64,000 nt of DNA, taken from positions 124,001-188,000 of the forward strand of contig NZ_AULN01000017.1 in assembly GCF_000422305.1 (NCBI RefSeq). Reading direction: 5' to 3'. The stretch is from Luteimonas mephitis DSM 12574. GTDB lineage: Bacteria > Pseudomonadota > Gammaproteobacteria > Xanthomonadales > Xanthomonadaceae. A program made the position numbers and the translations under genes. This document shows positions 10,232-20,100 of this stretch, piece after piece (the first letter of the stretch is position 1; every line of letters begins with the position of its first letter). The notes beneath the pieces are model-generated. The model was not told the DNA's origin. It saw only the letters and a program-made list of their open reading frames with translations, and searched no databases.

Positions 10232-11389
10232 TCAGCTGTTGCCTTCGAACAGCTCGCGCCCGATCAGCATGCGGCGGATTTCGTTGGTGCCGGCGCCGAT
10301 CGCGTAGAGCTTCGCGTCGCGGAGGATCCGCCCGGTCGGGTATTCGTTGATGTAGCCGTTGCCGCCCAGCGCCTGGATGCCTTCCAGCGCGACCTGCACG
10401 GCCGCTTCGGAAGCGTGCAGCAGGCAGCTTGCCGCGTCGATGCGCGACTTGTGCCCTGCGTCGTAGTCGCGCGCGACCTGGTAGGCGAACGCGCGCGACG
10501 ACTGCAGCGCGGTGTACATGTCGGCGATCTTGCCCTGCATCAGGCCGAACGTGCCGATCGCGCGGTCGAACTGCCTGCGCTCGCGCACGTAGGGCAGGGT
10601 TGCGTCGAGCGCGGCCTGCATCAGGCCCAGCGGGCCGCCACTGAGCACCAGGCGCTCGGTGTTGAGGCCGGACATCAGCACGCGCACGCCCTGGTGCACT
10701 TCGCCCAGCACGTTCCCGACGGGGATCGCGCAGTCCTCGAACACCAGTTCGCAGGTGTTGGAGCCGCGCATGCCGAGCTTGTCGAGCTTCTGCGCGGTGG
10801 AAAACCCCGGCATGCCCTTTTCGACTATGAAGGCGGTCATGCAGCGGCTGCCCGCGTCCTTGCCGGCGGTGCGCATGTAGACGACCAGCACGTCGGCCTC
10901 GGGGCCGTTGGTGATCCACATCTTGTTGCCGTTGGCGATCCACGCGTCGCCACGCAGTTCCGCGCGGCAGCTCATCGAGCCGACCACGTCGGAACCGGCG
11001 CCCGGCTCGCTCATCGCCAGCGCGCCCTTCCACTCCCCGCTGCACAGCTTCGGCAGGTACTTCGCGCGCTGGGCGGCGTTGCCGTTGGCGTACAGGTTGT
11101 TGACGCACAGGTTGGAATGCGCGCCGTAGCTCAGCCCCACCGAGCCCGACGCGCGCGAGATTTCCTCCATCGCCACCAGGTGGGCGAGGTAGCCCATTTC
11201 GCTGCCGCCGAATTCGCCCGGTACCGTCATTCCCAGCAGGCCCAGTTCGCCAAGCGCCGGCCACAGGTCCTGCGGGAAGGCGTTGTCGTGGTCGATGGCT
11301 TCGGCGCGCGGCGCGATCTGCGCCTCCGCGAAGCGGCGCACGGCGTCGCGCAGCGCGTCGATGTCTTCACCCAGCGGGAAAGGGCGCAT
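10232..11389 (-). CDS. liuA: Isovaleryl-CoA dehydrogenase
   Basis: This FAD-dependent acyl-CoA dehydrogenase oxidises isovaleryl-CoA to 3-methylcrotonyl-CoA in leucine catabolism. The chosen start [15 protein letters not shown] gives 385 residues, the family length, and has a CAGGAG ribosome site about 6 bases upstream. An upstream in-frame ATG at 11458 would add 23 uncharacteristic residues. Motifs: [52 protein letters not shown] and [35 protein letters not shown] in the C-terminal domain. [10 protein letters not shown] with Glu is characteristic of isovaleryl-CoA dehydrogenases. It lies 92 bp downstream of leucine dehydrogenase on the same strand. Confidence 0.93.
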   Translation of the reverse strand: MRPFPLGEDIDALRDAVRRFAEAQIAPRAEAIDHDNAFPQDLWPALGELGLLGMTVPGEFGGSEMGYLAHLVAMEEISRASGSVGLSYGAHSNLCVNNLYANGNAAQRAKYLPKLCSGEWKGALAMSEPGAGSDVVGSMSCRAELRGDAWIANGNKMWITNGPEADVLVVYMRTAGKDAGSRCMTAFIVEKGMPGFSTAQKLDKLGMRGSNTCELVFEDCAIPVGNVLGEVHQGVRVLMSGLNTERLVLSGGPLGLMQAALDATLPYVRERRQFDRAIGTFGLMQGKIADMYTALQSSRAFAYQVARDYDAGHKSRIDAASCLLHASEAAVQVALEGIQALGGNGYINEYPTGRILRDAKLYAIGAGTNEIRRMLIGRELFEGNS

Positions 11390-11481
11390 GCATGCTCCTG
11401 TCTTGTTCCTGGCTTTTCTCGATCCTGCAAAAGACAACGGGGCACGCAGCCCCGTCATCCATTACCGCACTGCCGCGCAGT

Positions 11482-12585
11482 TTACGCGCCGCCGCGGATG
11501 CGGCCCTGGAAGCGCGGGGTAGTCCGGCCCAGCGGCAGCTTGAGCTTGCCCATCACCGCGATCCGCTCCTCGGCCATGCGGTCGGCGGCCTTGTAGGTCG
11601 GGATGCCGTCGCGATCGGAGATCTCGTAGATGCGCGCGAGGTTGTGGTAGATCGTGCGCATCATCCGCATCGCGCGCTCGCGGTTGTAGCCGGTGATCTC
11701 CAGCGCCACGTTCATCACGCCGCCGGCGTTGACCGCGTAGTCGGGCGCGTAGAGGATGCCGCGCTTCTCCAGCTCGTCGCCGATCGCATTGGTGGTCAGC
11801 TGGTTGTTGGCCGGGCCGCAGATGATCTTGAACTTGAACCGCGGCAGGGTCTGCTCGTTGAGCGTGCCGCCCAGCGCGCACGGCGAGTACACGTCGGCGT
11901 TGACGTCGTAGATCTCGTCGGTGCCGACGGCTTCGGCGCCGTATTCGCTGACGGCCTTGTCGACCAGGGTCTTGTTGATGTCGGTGACGAAGATCTTGGC
12001 GCCGCGTTCCTTGAGCAGCTTCACGTACTCCATGCCGACGTGGCCCAGGCCCTGCACGGCGTAGCTGTACTTGCCCAGTTCCTCGTCGCCGAACTTCTTG
12101 TTGAGCGTGGCCATCAGGCCCTGCAGGGCGCCGTAGGCGGTGAACGGCGACGGGTCGCCCGAGCCGCCGTGGACCTGGTGCACGCCGGTGACGTACTCGG
12201 TCTCGCGGTAGACCAGCTCCATGTCGTTGACGTCGATGCCGACGTCCTCGGCGGTGATGTAGCGGCCGCCCAGCGACTGCACGAACTGGCCGAACGCGCG
12301 GAACAGCGCCTCGGACTTGTCGGTCGAGGGGTCGCCGATGATCACGGCCTTGCCGCCGCCGATGTCCAGTCCGGCGACCGCGTTCTTGTAGGTCATGCCG
12401 CGCGACAGGCGGAGCACGTCGTTGAGCGCTTCGGCCTCGGACTTGTACGGCCACATGCGGGTGCCGCCCAGCGCCGGGCCGAGCACGGTGTTGTGGATCG
12501 CGATGATGGCCTTCAGGCCCGCGTCCTTGTTGTGGCAGAAGACGACCTGCTCATGGCCGAAAGTGTCCAGTTGTTCGAAGATCAT
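11482..12585 (-). CDS. Leucine dehydrogenase (Glu/Leu/Phe/Val dehydrogenase family)
   Basis: This enzyme oxidatively deaminates leucine and other branched-chain amino acids to 2-oxo acids with NAD. The start MIFEQLDTFGHEQVVF is chosen because a GGAG site lies 7 bases upstream; the ATG at 12603 adds six residues and is in a poorer position. The product is 367 residues, as in leucine dehydrogenases. Motifs: LGPALGGTRMWPY, the catalytic-lysine segment MTYKNAVAGLDIGGGKAVI, the Rossmann segment VQGLGHVGMEYV and GPANNQLT. It heads the liu-type series on the minus strand and would feed it with ketoisocaproate. Confidence 0.92.
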   Translation of the reverse strand: MIFEQLDTFGHEQVVFCHNKDAGLKAIIAIHNTVLGPALGGTRMWPYKSEAEALNDVLRLSRGMTYKNAVAGLDIGGGKAVIIGDPSTDKSEALFRAFGQFVQSLGGRYITAEDVGIDVNDMELVYRETEYVTGVHQVHGGSGDPSPFTAYGALQGLMATLNKKFGDEELGKYSYAVQGLGHVGMEYVKLLKERGAKIFVTDINKTLVDKAVSEYGAEAVGTDEIYDVNADVYSPCALGGTLNEQTLPRFKFKIICGPANNQLTTNAIGDELEKRGILYAPDYAVNAGGVMNVALEITGYNRERAMRMMRTIYHNLARIYEISDRDGIPTYKAADRMAEERIAVMGKLKLPLGRTTPRFQGRIRGGA

Positions 12586-12800
12586 CGACAAACTCCGTTG
12601 CATGGCGCCGATCCGCTCGCGCGGGACGCCGGCAATGTGTGGGTAGATTGGGTGGGCGCGGGCGGGCAGCGGCCGGATTGGCCGGAGCCGTCTTGGCGGC
12701 GCCGCATTTTACGCGTCCGGCGCGACAAAAGCCCGTCCGAGCCGGTATGGCGCCAGGAAACGCTGTTTGCCGTGAATCTGAATGCGGCTGCAAAAGTTCT

Positions 12801-12955
12801 GCAGGAGCGGGTTCAGCCGCGAGGATTTCGCTCCCTTCCCTGCCAGGGCGGGGGGGCGGGGAGGGGTGCCTTCAGCAGCACCGCGAACCGTGGGCACCCC
12901 TTCCCAATCTCCCTCTGCGTTCCAGGGGGAGAGGCCAAAGCCGAAGCTCGCGAAC
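12801..12955. repeat. REP-type composite repeat in a 420-bp gap upstream of leucine dehydrogenase
   Basis: The gap 12586-13005 holds no gene. It contains a diverged REP hairpin (AGGAGCGGGTTCAGCCGCGA, 12803-12822), then G-rich and C-rich blocks around CAGCAGCACCGCGAACCGTG. A weak opposing REP arm lies near 12943-12955. The inner block is shared, in inverse order, with the composite at 16942-17107. Confidence 0.7.
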
Positions 12956-13005
12956 ATGGGCCGCGCCTGCAAGGGCCTGCACGACGTCGCGGTACCGGCG
13001 GCAGG

Positions 13006-14565
13006 CTACAGCTGCGACTCGATCGGCAGCCAGCCGATCACCCGTGCCGTCGCGCGCTGCAGGAAGTTCGTCTGCGGTTCCTTGTGCAGCACCAGCGGCG
13101 GTTCGAGGCTCCGGTCGAGCCAGCACAGCGCGCCGTCCTTGTCGCGGCAGACCTGGTAGCTCAGCGCCGGGCCGGACAGGTGCCGGTACTCCTCGCGCAG
13201 CGCCGCGGCGATGTCGCGGTCCTTGAACAGCACGCCCATCTCGGTGTTGAGGTAGGCCGAGCGCGGATCGAGGTTGAACGACCCGATGAAGCCGTGCTCG
13301 CCGTCGATCACGAAGGCCTTGGTATGCAGGCTGGCGCCGCTGCTGCCGAACATGCCGTGGGTCTCGCTGCTGCCCTGCGCGCGCAGCTCGTAAAGCGCAA
13401 CGCCGCCGTCAAGCAGTTGCCCGCGATAGGCCGAGTACCCGGCGTGCACCGCGGGCACGTCGTTGGCGGCCAGCGAGTTGGTGATGACGCCCACCTTCAC
13501 GTGCCTGCGCCGGACGAGGTCCACCAGCTGCGCGGTGAAGCCGTCGCCGGGAACGAAGTACGGCGAGATCAGCAGTGCCTCGCGCCTGGCGTCGAAGACC
13601 TGCGCGGCCAGCTTGTTGACCAGCCAGCCGCTGCGGTCGTCCTGCTTCCATTTCAGCGGCGGATCGGAGGCCACCTCGATGTGGTCGCTCCAGTGCGGCG
13701 CGAGCTCGCCGCGGAAATAGCCGTTCACCGTCGACGAGGCGTTCATGCGCTGCAGGTAGGCCTTGGCCGAATCGCTTTTCGCCTCGGCCTGCACCCGCGC
13801 CACGGCCGCGTCGAGCTGCCGCCGCGAGCGATTGTTCAGCGCCGAGATCGGCACCGCCGCCTCGCTGTTCCAGAATCCGTCGAAGATCTTGCTGGCCTGC
13901 GCCACCTTCGGCCCGAACAGCACCACGTCCAGGTCACGGAAGTTGGTCGCGGTGGACGCGTCGAAATACTCCTGGCCGATGTTGCGCCCGCCGAGCACCG
14001 CGGCCCGGCCGTCGGCGATCCAGGCCTTGTTGTGCATCCGGTGGTTGACGCTGAAGAAGCGCTGCACCAGCTCCAGCACGCGCATCGCGCCGTCGCGGTT
14101 GCGGAACGGGTTGTAGACGCGGATCTCGATGTTGGGATGGGCGTCGAATGACAGCAGGCCGGTGTCGTCGCCCTTGGTGTTCATGTCGTCGAGCAGGATG
14201 CGCACGCGCACGCCGCGCTCGGCGGCCTGCCAGGCTTCGCGGGCGAGCAGGCGGCCGGTGGGATCGTTGTGCCAGATGTAGTACTGCAGGTCGAGGCTGC
14301 GCCCGGCCTTGCGCGCCGACAGCGCACGCGCGGCGAAGGCGTCGAGCCCGTCGGGCAGCAGGATGATCCCGGTCTTGCCGCCGTGCTTCGCCACGAGCGG
14401 CACGATCTCGCGGTCCAGCGCGGTCTGCGCCGGTTGCAGCGGCAGCGTCTCGCTGTGCGCGCCAACCGCGCGCGGGGTCAGGTAGTCGGCCAGCAGCCAG
14501 CCGCTGAGCAGCATCAGCACCAGCGCGAACAGCCCCCAGGCGAAGATGCGTTGGATTCGTGACAT
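13006..14565 (-). CDS. Phospholipase D-family (cardiolipin synthase-like) membrane-anchored protein
   Basis: This 519-residue protein has an N-terminal membrane helix (residues ~8-28) and two HKD catalytic motifs, HNKAWIADGRAAVLGGRN (about residue 175) and HTKAFVIDGEHGFIGSFN (about 418). Both keep His, Lys and Asp. These define a phospholipase-D/cardiolipin-synthase-type phosphatidyltransferase acting at the cytoplasmic membrane, probably on the periplasmic side. The sequence resembles the YmdC/ClsC-like subgroup. The exact substrate cannot be read from the sequence. It is divergent from the protease gene at 14819, with a REP pair in the shared spacer. Confidence 0.88.
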   Translation of the reverse strand: MSRIQRIFAWGLFALVLMLLSGWLLADYLTPRAVGAHSETLPLQPAQTALDREIVPLVAKHGGKTGIILLPDGLDAFAARALSARKAGRSLDLQYYIWHNDPTGRLLAREAWQAAERGVRVRILLDDMNTKGDDTGLLSFDAHPNIEIRVYNPFRNRDGAMRVLELVQRFFSVNHRMHNKAWIADGRAAVLGGRNIGQEYFDASTATNFRDLDVVLFGPKVAQASKIFDGFWNSEAAVPISALNNRSRRQLDAAVARVQAEAKSDSAKAYLQRMNASSTVNGYFRGELAPHWSDHIEVASDPPLKWKQDDRSGWLVNKLAAQVFDARREALLISPYFVPGDGFTAQLVDLVRRRHVKVGVITNSLAANDVPAVHAGYSAYRGQLLDGGVALYELRAQGSSETHGMFGSSGASLHTKAFVIDGEHGFIGSFNLDPRSAYLNTEMGVLFKDRDIAAALREEYRHLSGPALSYQVCRDKDGALCWLDRSLEPPLVLHKEPQTNFLQRATARVIGWLPIESQL

Positions 14566-14597
14566 CGAGCCGGATCCTTGGTGTGTTCCCGCGCATT

Positions 14598-14664
14598 GTA
14601 GGAGCGCCCCGCGGGCGCGATGGCTTTACCGGGCAGGCCCATCGCGCCCATGGGGCGCTCCTAC
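14598..14664. repeat. REP pair (second family) between divergent genes
   Basis: Two head-to-head copies of the repeat GTAGGAGCGCCCCGCGGGCG(CGATGG), one on each strand, form a long inverted repeat. A single further copy, with ATG in place of CGC, lies at 44357-44380. Each unit begins with GTAG followed by a palindrome, the usual REP format. Confidence 0.85.
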
Positions 14665-14818
14665 GACTGTTCCGGAGTATCGGGGGGCCATTGCCACCGG
14701 GCAAGCCGCTTTGCCGCGCCGGTCGCGGTTCCCGCGACCTGGGGCGTGCATGCTCGCTGCATCGCTTTGGTGTCCGCGCCGGCGCGGTGCCGGCGTTCCC
14801 GCTGTCGGAGGAAATCAA

Positions 14819-16924
14819 ATGGCCACGACGAAGACCAAGCCGGCACGGCCCGGCGCGAAGCAGCCGGAGTCGCTGCAGGGCAGGCGCCTGCTTGATGCCC
14901 GCCCCGACACCGCGGATTTCCGCGACCGCATGTTCGAACCCACCCTGGTCGACGTGCCCACCCACGTGCCGCTGTCGCGCTTCACCGCGCTCAAGGTGCC
15001 GGTGCTCGACCAGGGCGACGAGGGCGCCTGCACCGCATTCGGCCTGGCCTCGGTCGCCCACACCCTGCTGCGCACGCGCGGCTCGGGCGCCGACACCACC
15101 CGCGTCAGCACGCGCATGTTCTACGACATGGCGCGCCGCTACGACGAATGGCGCGGCGAGAGTTATTCCGGCTCCAGCTGCCGCGGCGCGATGAAGGGCT
15201 GGCACAAGCACGGCGTGTGTTCCGAAGCCGTCTGGCCGTACCGGCCGGGCAACGCGCTGGAGCCGTACACCGACGAGCGGGCGAAGGACGCCCTGCGCAA
15301 CCCGCTCGGCGCGTACTTCCGCGTCAACCACAAGGATCTCGTCGCGATGCACGCGGCGTTCGCCGAAGTTGGCGTGCTGTATGCGTCGAGCGCGGTGCAC
15401 GAAGGCTGGATCGCGCCGCCGTCGAGCGGAAGGATCGCGTGGGAACAGCAGCCGGCGATCGGCTACCACGCCTTCGCCATCGTCGCCTACGACGGCGAGG
15501 GATTCTGGTTCCAGAACTCCTGGGGCGCGAAGTGGGGCCGCCGCGGCATCGGCTGGATCAGCTACGACGAGTGGCTCGAGCGCGGCAGCGACGTCTGGGT
15601 CGCGCGGCTTGCGGTACCGGTGCAGCTGCTGCGCGCGCAGTCCGCCGCGGTGAGCAATTCGTCGATCGGCCGGCAGTCGGTCGGCTACTCGCAGGCCGAC
15701 CTGCGCCCGCACGTGATCAGCCTGGGCAACGACGGCCGCCTGCGCGACAGCGGTCGCTTCGGCACCACCGCCGACGACGTGCGCAACATCATCCGCAAGG
15801 ACATGCGCGAGGCCACGAAGGGCTGGAAGAAGAAGCGCATCCTGCTCTACGCCCACGGCGGCCTGGTGCCGGAGGACAGCGCGATCCAGCGCGTCGCCGA
15901 CTACCGCGAAACCATGCTCGCGCAGGAAATCTATCCGCTGTGCTTCATCTGGAAGACCGACTTCTGGACCACCCTGGGCAACATCCTCAAGGACGCGGCG
16001 CGCCCGCGCAGCGAGGGCCTGATCGAGAAAGCCAAGGACCTGCTGCTCGACCGCCTCGACGACACCCTCGAACCGCTCGCCCGCGCCATCGGCGGCAAGG
16101 CGCTGTGGGACGAGATGAAGGAGAACGCGCTGCTCGCCACCACCGCGGTCGCGCGCGACTTCGACGGCAGGCTGGTCGAGTGCGGCGGCGCGGCGCAGGT
16201 CGCGCGGCTGCTCAACGAGTGGGTGGGGCAGGATCCTTCGGTGGAACTGCACGTGGCCGGCCACAGCGCCGGTTCGATCCTGATGGCGCCGCTGGTGCAG
16301 CTGCTCACCTCCAGCGGACAGATCGTCGGCGGCCCCGCCAACGGCATGCTCGGCATGGGCGCGCAGCTGGCCAGCGTCAACCTGTGGGCGCCGGCGATCA
16401 GCATGGAGATGTTCCTGATGAGCTACGTGCCGGCGATCGAAGCGGGCAAGGTCGACCGCAGCTGCCTGTTCACCCTCACCGACAAGGCCGAGCAGGACGA
16501 CAGCTGCGCCGGCATCTACCACAAGTCGCTGCTGTACATGGTCGCGCACGCGTTCGAGAAGCAGGCGCGCAGCTGGATCGACCGGCGCCTGTCGCAGGGC
16601 ACGCCCATCGCCGGCATGGCCCGCTTCATCGCCGCAAAGACCGCGGCCGACCAGGCCTTTGGCTACGAGCGCGTGCACAAGCTGCTCAGGGCCGGACGCC
16701 TGGACTGGGTGCAGTCGCCCGCCGCCGGCGAGCCGGCCGGTTCGCCCAACGGCGCCGACGCCACCACCCACGGCGGCTTCGACGACGACCGCGCCACCCT
16801 GGACGCCACCGTCGCCCGCATCCTCGGCAAGGGCAGCAGCATCCCGGTGCGATTCGAGATCCACCGCTCCGAAGCCGGCCTGCGCGACCGCCGCAACGCC
16901 CTGCGCCGCGCGCTGGAAGCCTGA
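14819..16924 (+). CDS. Papain-like (C1) cysteine protease fused to a C-terminal alpha/beta-hydrolase domain
   Basis: The 701-residue protein starts at ATG 14819, chosen for the GGAGG site upstream. Residues ~45-260 form a C1A-type protease. C71 lies in QGDEGACTAFG, with Q65 as the oxyanion-hole residue; H217 is in IGYHAFAIVAY and N233 in FQNSWGAKWG. Residues ~335-640 look like a lipase/esterase: HGG at 346-348 (LLYAHGGLV) and nucleophile elbow GHSAG at 481-485. No signal peptide or pro-peptide is seen, so it is probably cytosolic or delivered by a non-Sec route. I do not know a characterised protein with this domain order. A serodestructive or self-activating role is speculation only. Confidence 0.85.
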   Translation: MATTKTKPARPGAKQPESLQGRRLLDARPDTADFRDRMFEPTLVDVPTHVPLSRFTALKVPVLDQGDEGACTAFGLASVAHTLLRTRGSGADTTRVSTRMFYDMARRYDEWRGESYSGSSCRGAMKGWHKHGVCSEAVWPYRPGNALEPYTDERAKDALRNPLGAYFRVNHKDLVAMHAAFAEVGVLYASSAVHEGWIAPPSSGRIAWEQQPAIGYHAFAIVAYDGEGFWFQNSWGAKWGRRGIGWISYDEWLERGSDVWVARLAVPVQLLRAQSAAVSNSSIGRQSVGYSQADLRPHVISLGNDGRLRDSGRFGTTADDVRNIIRKDMREATKGWKKKRILLYAHGGLVPEDSAIQRVADYRETMLAQEIYPLCFIWKTDFWTTLGNILKDAARPRSEGLIEKAKDLLLDRLDDTLEPLARAIGGKALWDEMKENALLATTAVARDFDGRLVECGGAAQVARLLNEWVGQDPSVELHVAGHSAGSILMAPLVQLLTSSGQIVGGPANGMLGMGAQLASVNLWAPAISMEMFLMSYVPAIEAGKVDRSCLFTLTDKAEQDDSCAGIYHKSLLYMVAHAFEKQARSWIDRRLSQGTPIAGMARFIAAKTAADQAFGYERVHKLLRAGRLDWVQSPAAGEPAGSPNGADATTHGGFDDDRATLDATVARILGKGSSIPVRFEIHRSEAGLRDRRNALRRALEA

Positions 16925-16941
16925 AGCCGGGGACCTTTGCA

Positions 16942-17107
16942 CGAGCGGCTTCAGCCGCGAGCTTTGCCTTGGCCCCTCCCCCTGCGATGGCAAGGGAGCT
17001 GGGAGGGGGTGCCCACGGCTCACGGTGCTGCTGAAGACACGCCTCCCCAACCCTCCCCTGCCTTCGCAGGGGAGGGGGCAAAAGCTCGCGGCTGAAGCCG
17101 CTCCTAC
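16942..17107. repeat. REP composite (two opposing GTAG-type REPs with inner G/C-run repeat)
   Basis: Outer arms are GAGCGGCTTCAGCCGCGAGC (16943-16962) and its reverse complement ending CTCCTAC (17084-17107). Between them lies AACCCTCCCCTGCC..GGGGAGGG, related to the inverted repeat around the DUF559 gene. The element fills most of the 270-bp spacer between the protease and icmF genes. Confidence 0.85.
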
Positions 17108-17194
17108 ACGGACGACACGCCACCAGCGCCGCCAGGAGGTGCGCACGGCCCCACGGTACAATCGCGCCATCCGTTTCTCTCGTTGGAGCGCGCC

Positions 17195-20100
17195 ATGAGC
17201 ACGCCAGCCGCCACCGCCGTCGAAGGCACCCATCTGTCCGCCCGGCCCGACGCCACGCCGCTGCGCTTCGTCACCGCCGCCAGCCTGTTCGACGGCCACG
17301 ACGCCGCGATCAACATCATGCGGCGCCTGATCCAGTCCCAGGGCGCCGAGGTCATCCACCTCGGCCACAACCGCTCGGTCGAGGACGTGGTCCGTGCCGC
17401 CCTGCAGGAAGACGCCGACGCCATCGCCCTGTCCAGCTACCAGGGCGGCCACGTCGAGTACATGAAGTACATGGTCGACATGCTCCGCGAGCGCGGCGCC
17501 GCCCACATCCGCGTGGTCGGCGGCGGCGGCGGCACCATCACCCCCGAGGAGATCCGCGAGCTCGAGGCCTACGGCGTCGAGCGCATCTACCACCCCAACG
17601 ACGGCATGAAGCTGGGCCTGGTGGAGATGATCGAGGACGTGATCGCGCGCGTGGGCAAGGCCCGCGACGCCCGCGCCGGCGAGGCCCGCGAGCCTGCCAC
17701 CACCCGCCCGGCGCTGGAGGACGAGATCGCCATCGGCCGCGTGCTCTCGGCGATCGAGGACGGGGCGTACTCCGAGTCCGAGCTGGCGCTGCTGCGCAAG
17801 CAGTGGGCCGCGGGCGCGGCCGGCCATGACGGCCCGACGCCGGTGATCGGCATCACCGGCACCGGCGGCGCCGGCAAGAGCTCGGTGACCGACGAACTGC
17901 TCAACCGCTTCCTCGCCAGCTTCCCGCAGATGCGCATGGCGGTGATCTCGGTCGACCCCACGCGCCGCCGCACCGGCGGCGCGCTGCTGGGCGACCGCAT
18001 CCGCATGAACTCGCTGCGGTCCCACCGCGTCTACATGCGCTCGATGGCCACCCGCCGCCAGAACGTGGCGACCAACGCCGTGCTCAAGGACTGCATCGCC
18101 TTCCTCAAGGGCCTGGGCTACGACCTGGTGATCGTGGAGACCGCCGGCATCGGCCAGTCGGACTCGGAGATCGTCGACCTGGTCGACTTCCCGATGTACG
18201 TCATGACCAGCGACTACGGCGCGGCCAGCCAGCTCGAGAAGATCGACATGATCGACTTCGCCGAGCTGATCGTGCTCAACAAGTACGACCGTCGCGGCGC
18301 CGAGGACGCGCTGCGCGACGTGCGCAAGCAGTGGAAGCGCAACCGCGTCGCCTTCAAGACCGCCGACGAAGACGTCCCCGTCTACCCGACGATCGCCAGC
18401 CAGTTCAACGATCCTGGCATCAGCTGGATGTTCGTCAACCTGTGCCGCCTGCTGCGCGAGAAGCTGCACCTCGGTCCGGACGCCCCCGACAACGCCCCCG
18501 TAGGAGCGGCTTCAGCCGCGAGCTCTTCGGCAGGCACCCACCAGGATCAAAAGCTCGCGGCTGAAGCCGCTCCTACACGAGCTGGGGGCATCAACTGGAT
18601 GCCCATGCTCGACACCACCCTCAAGGAGCCCCGCGCCACCGTCCTCATCCCCGGCGCCCGCGTCCGCTACCTCGCCGAAATCGCCGAACAGGGCAGGGCG
18701 ATCAACGCCTCCATCGAAAGGCAGGCCGAAGCCGCCGACCGCGCCCAGGCCTGCTGGCAGGCCCTGCAGGAACTCGAAGACCCCAGGCTGCCAAGACAGC
18801 TTGACCTCTACCACGCAAATCTCCTTCTCCCTCCGGGAGAAGGTGCCCGAAGGGCGGATGAGGGAAAGAACGACCAAGTCGCGACGAACGATCCGCACGA
18901 CGGAACGAACGTTCCCTCATCCGTCGCTTCGCGCCATTCCCGATCAGAAGCACTTCGAGGGCAGGCTCTTCTCCCGGAGGGAGAAGGAAAAGCCCCCGAC
19001 CGCTCGCTGCTCACCCTCCGCCAGCGCTACAACGACGCGCTCCAGTCCCTCGCCTCCGAGTCGCTGAAGCTTCTCCGCGACTGGCCCCAGCGCCTCAAGT
19101 CGATCACCGACGACACCACCGCCTACGAAGTCCGCGGCAAGCAGATCAAGGTCGAGAACTACCGCGAATCGCTCAGCCACCAGAAAGTCCCCAAGATCGC
19201 CGCGCCCACGTACAAGTCGTGGGGCGAACTGCTCACCTTCCTCGGCAAGGAAAACCTGCCCGGCAGCTATCCCTACACCGGCGGCGTCTACCCCTACCGC
19301 CGCACCGGCGAAGACCCGATCCGCATGTTCGCCGGCGAGGGCACGCCCGAGCGCACCAACCGCCGCTTCCATTACCTGTCCGTCGGCCAGCCCGCCGCGC
19401 GCCTGTCCACCGCATTCGACTCCGTCACCCTGTACGGCGAGGACCCTGCGCCGCGCCCGGACATCTACGGCAAGATCGGCAACTCCGGCGTCAACATCCC
19501 CACGCTGGACGACATGAAGAAGCTGTACTCCGGCTTCGACCTCTGCGCCCCCACCACCAGCGTGTCGATGACCATCAACGGCCCCGCGCCGATGATCCTG
19601 GCGATGTTCATGAACACCGCCGTCGACCAGCAGGTGGAGAAATACCTGAAGGAAGACGACGCCCGCTGGGCCGCCGCGCAGAAGAAGATCGACGCCTTCT
19701 TCGAAGGCCGCCAGCGCCCGCAGTACCACGGTGACCTCCCGCCCACCAACGACGGCCTCGGCCTGGGCCTGCTCGGCATCACCGGCAACCAGCTGGTCGA
19801 CGCCGACACCTACGCCCGCATCAAGGCGCAGACCCTCAAGACCGTGCGCGGCACCGTGCAGGCCGACATCCTCAAGGAAGACCAGGCCCAGAACACCTGC
19901 ATCTTCAGCACCGAGTTCGCGCTGCGGATGATGGGCGACATCCAGCAGTACTTCGTCGACCACGGCGTGCGCAACTTCTATTCGGTGTCGATCTCCGGGT
20001 ACCACATCGCCGAGGCCGGGGCGAACCCGATCAGCCAGCTCGCCTTCACCCTCAGCAACGGCTTCACCATCGTCGAGTACTACCTCGCGCGCGGGATGAA

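Noticed and set aside
11392-14151. A 919-codon open frame on the plus strand
   Set aside because: It lies opposite leucine dehydrogenase and the phospholipase-D gene, both with clear motifs; the translation is rich in H/V/A/R low-complexity shadow sequence.
13934-18469. A 1511-codon open frame on the minus strand
   Set aside because: It is antisense to the protease and icmF genes, has an R/A/H/D-rich composition typical of high-GC shadow frames, and shows no domain.
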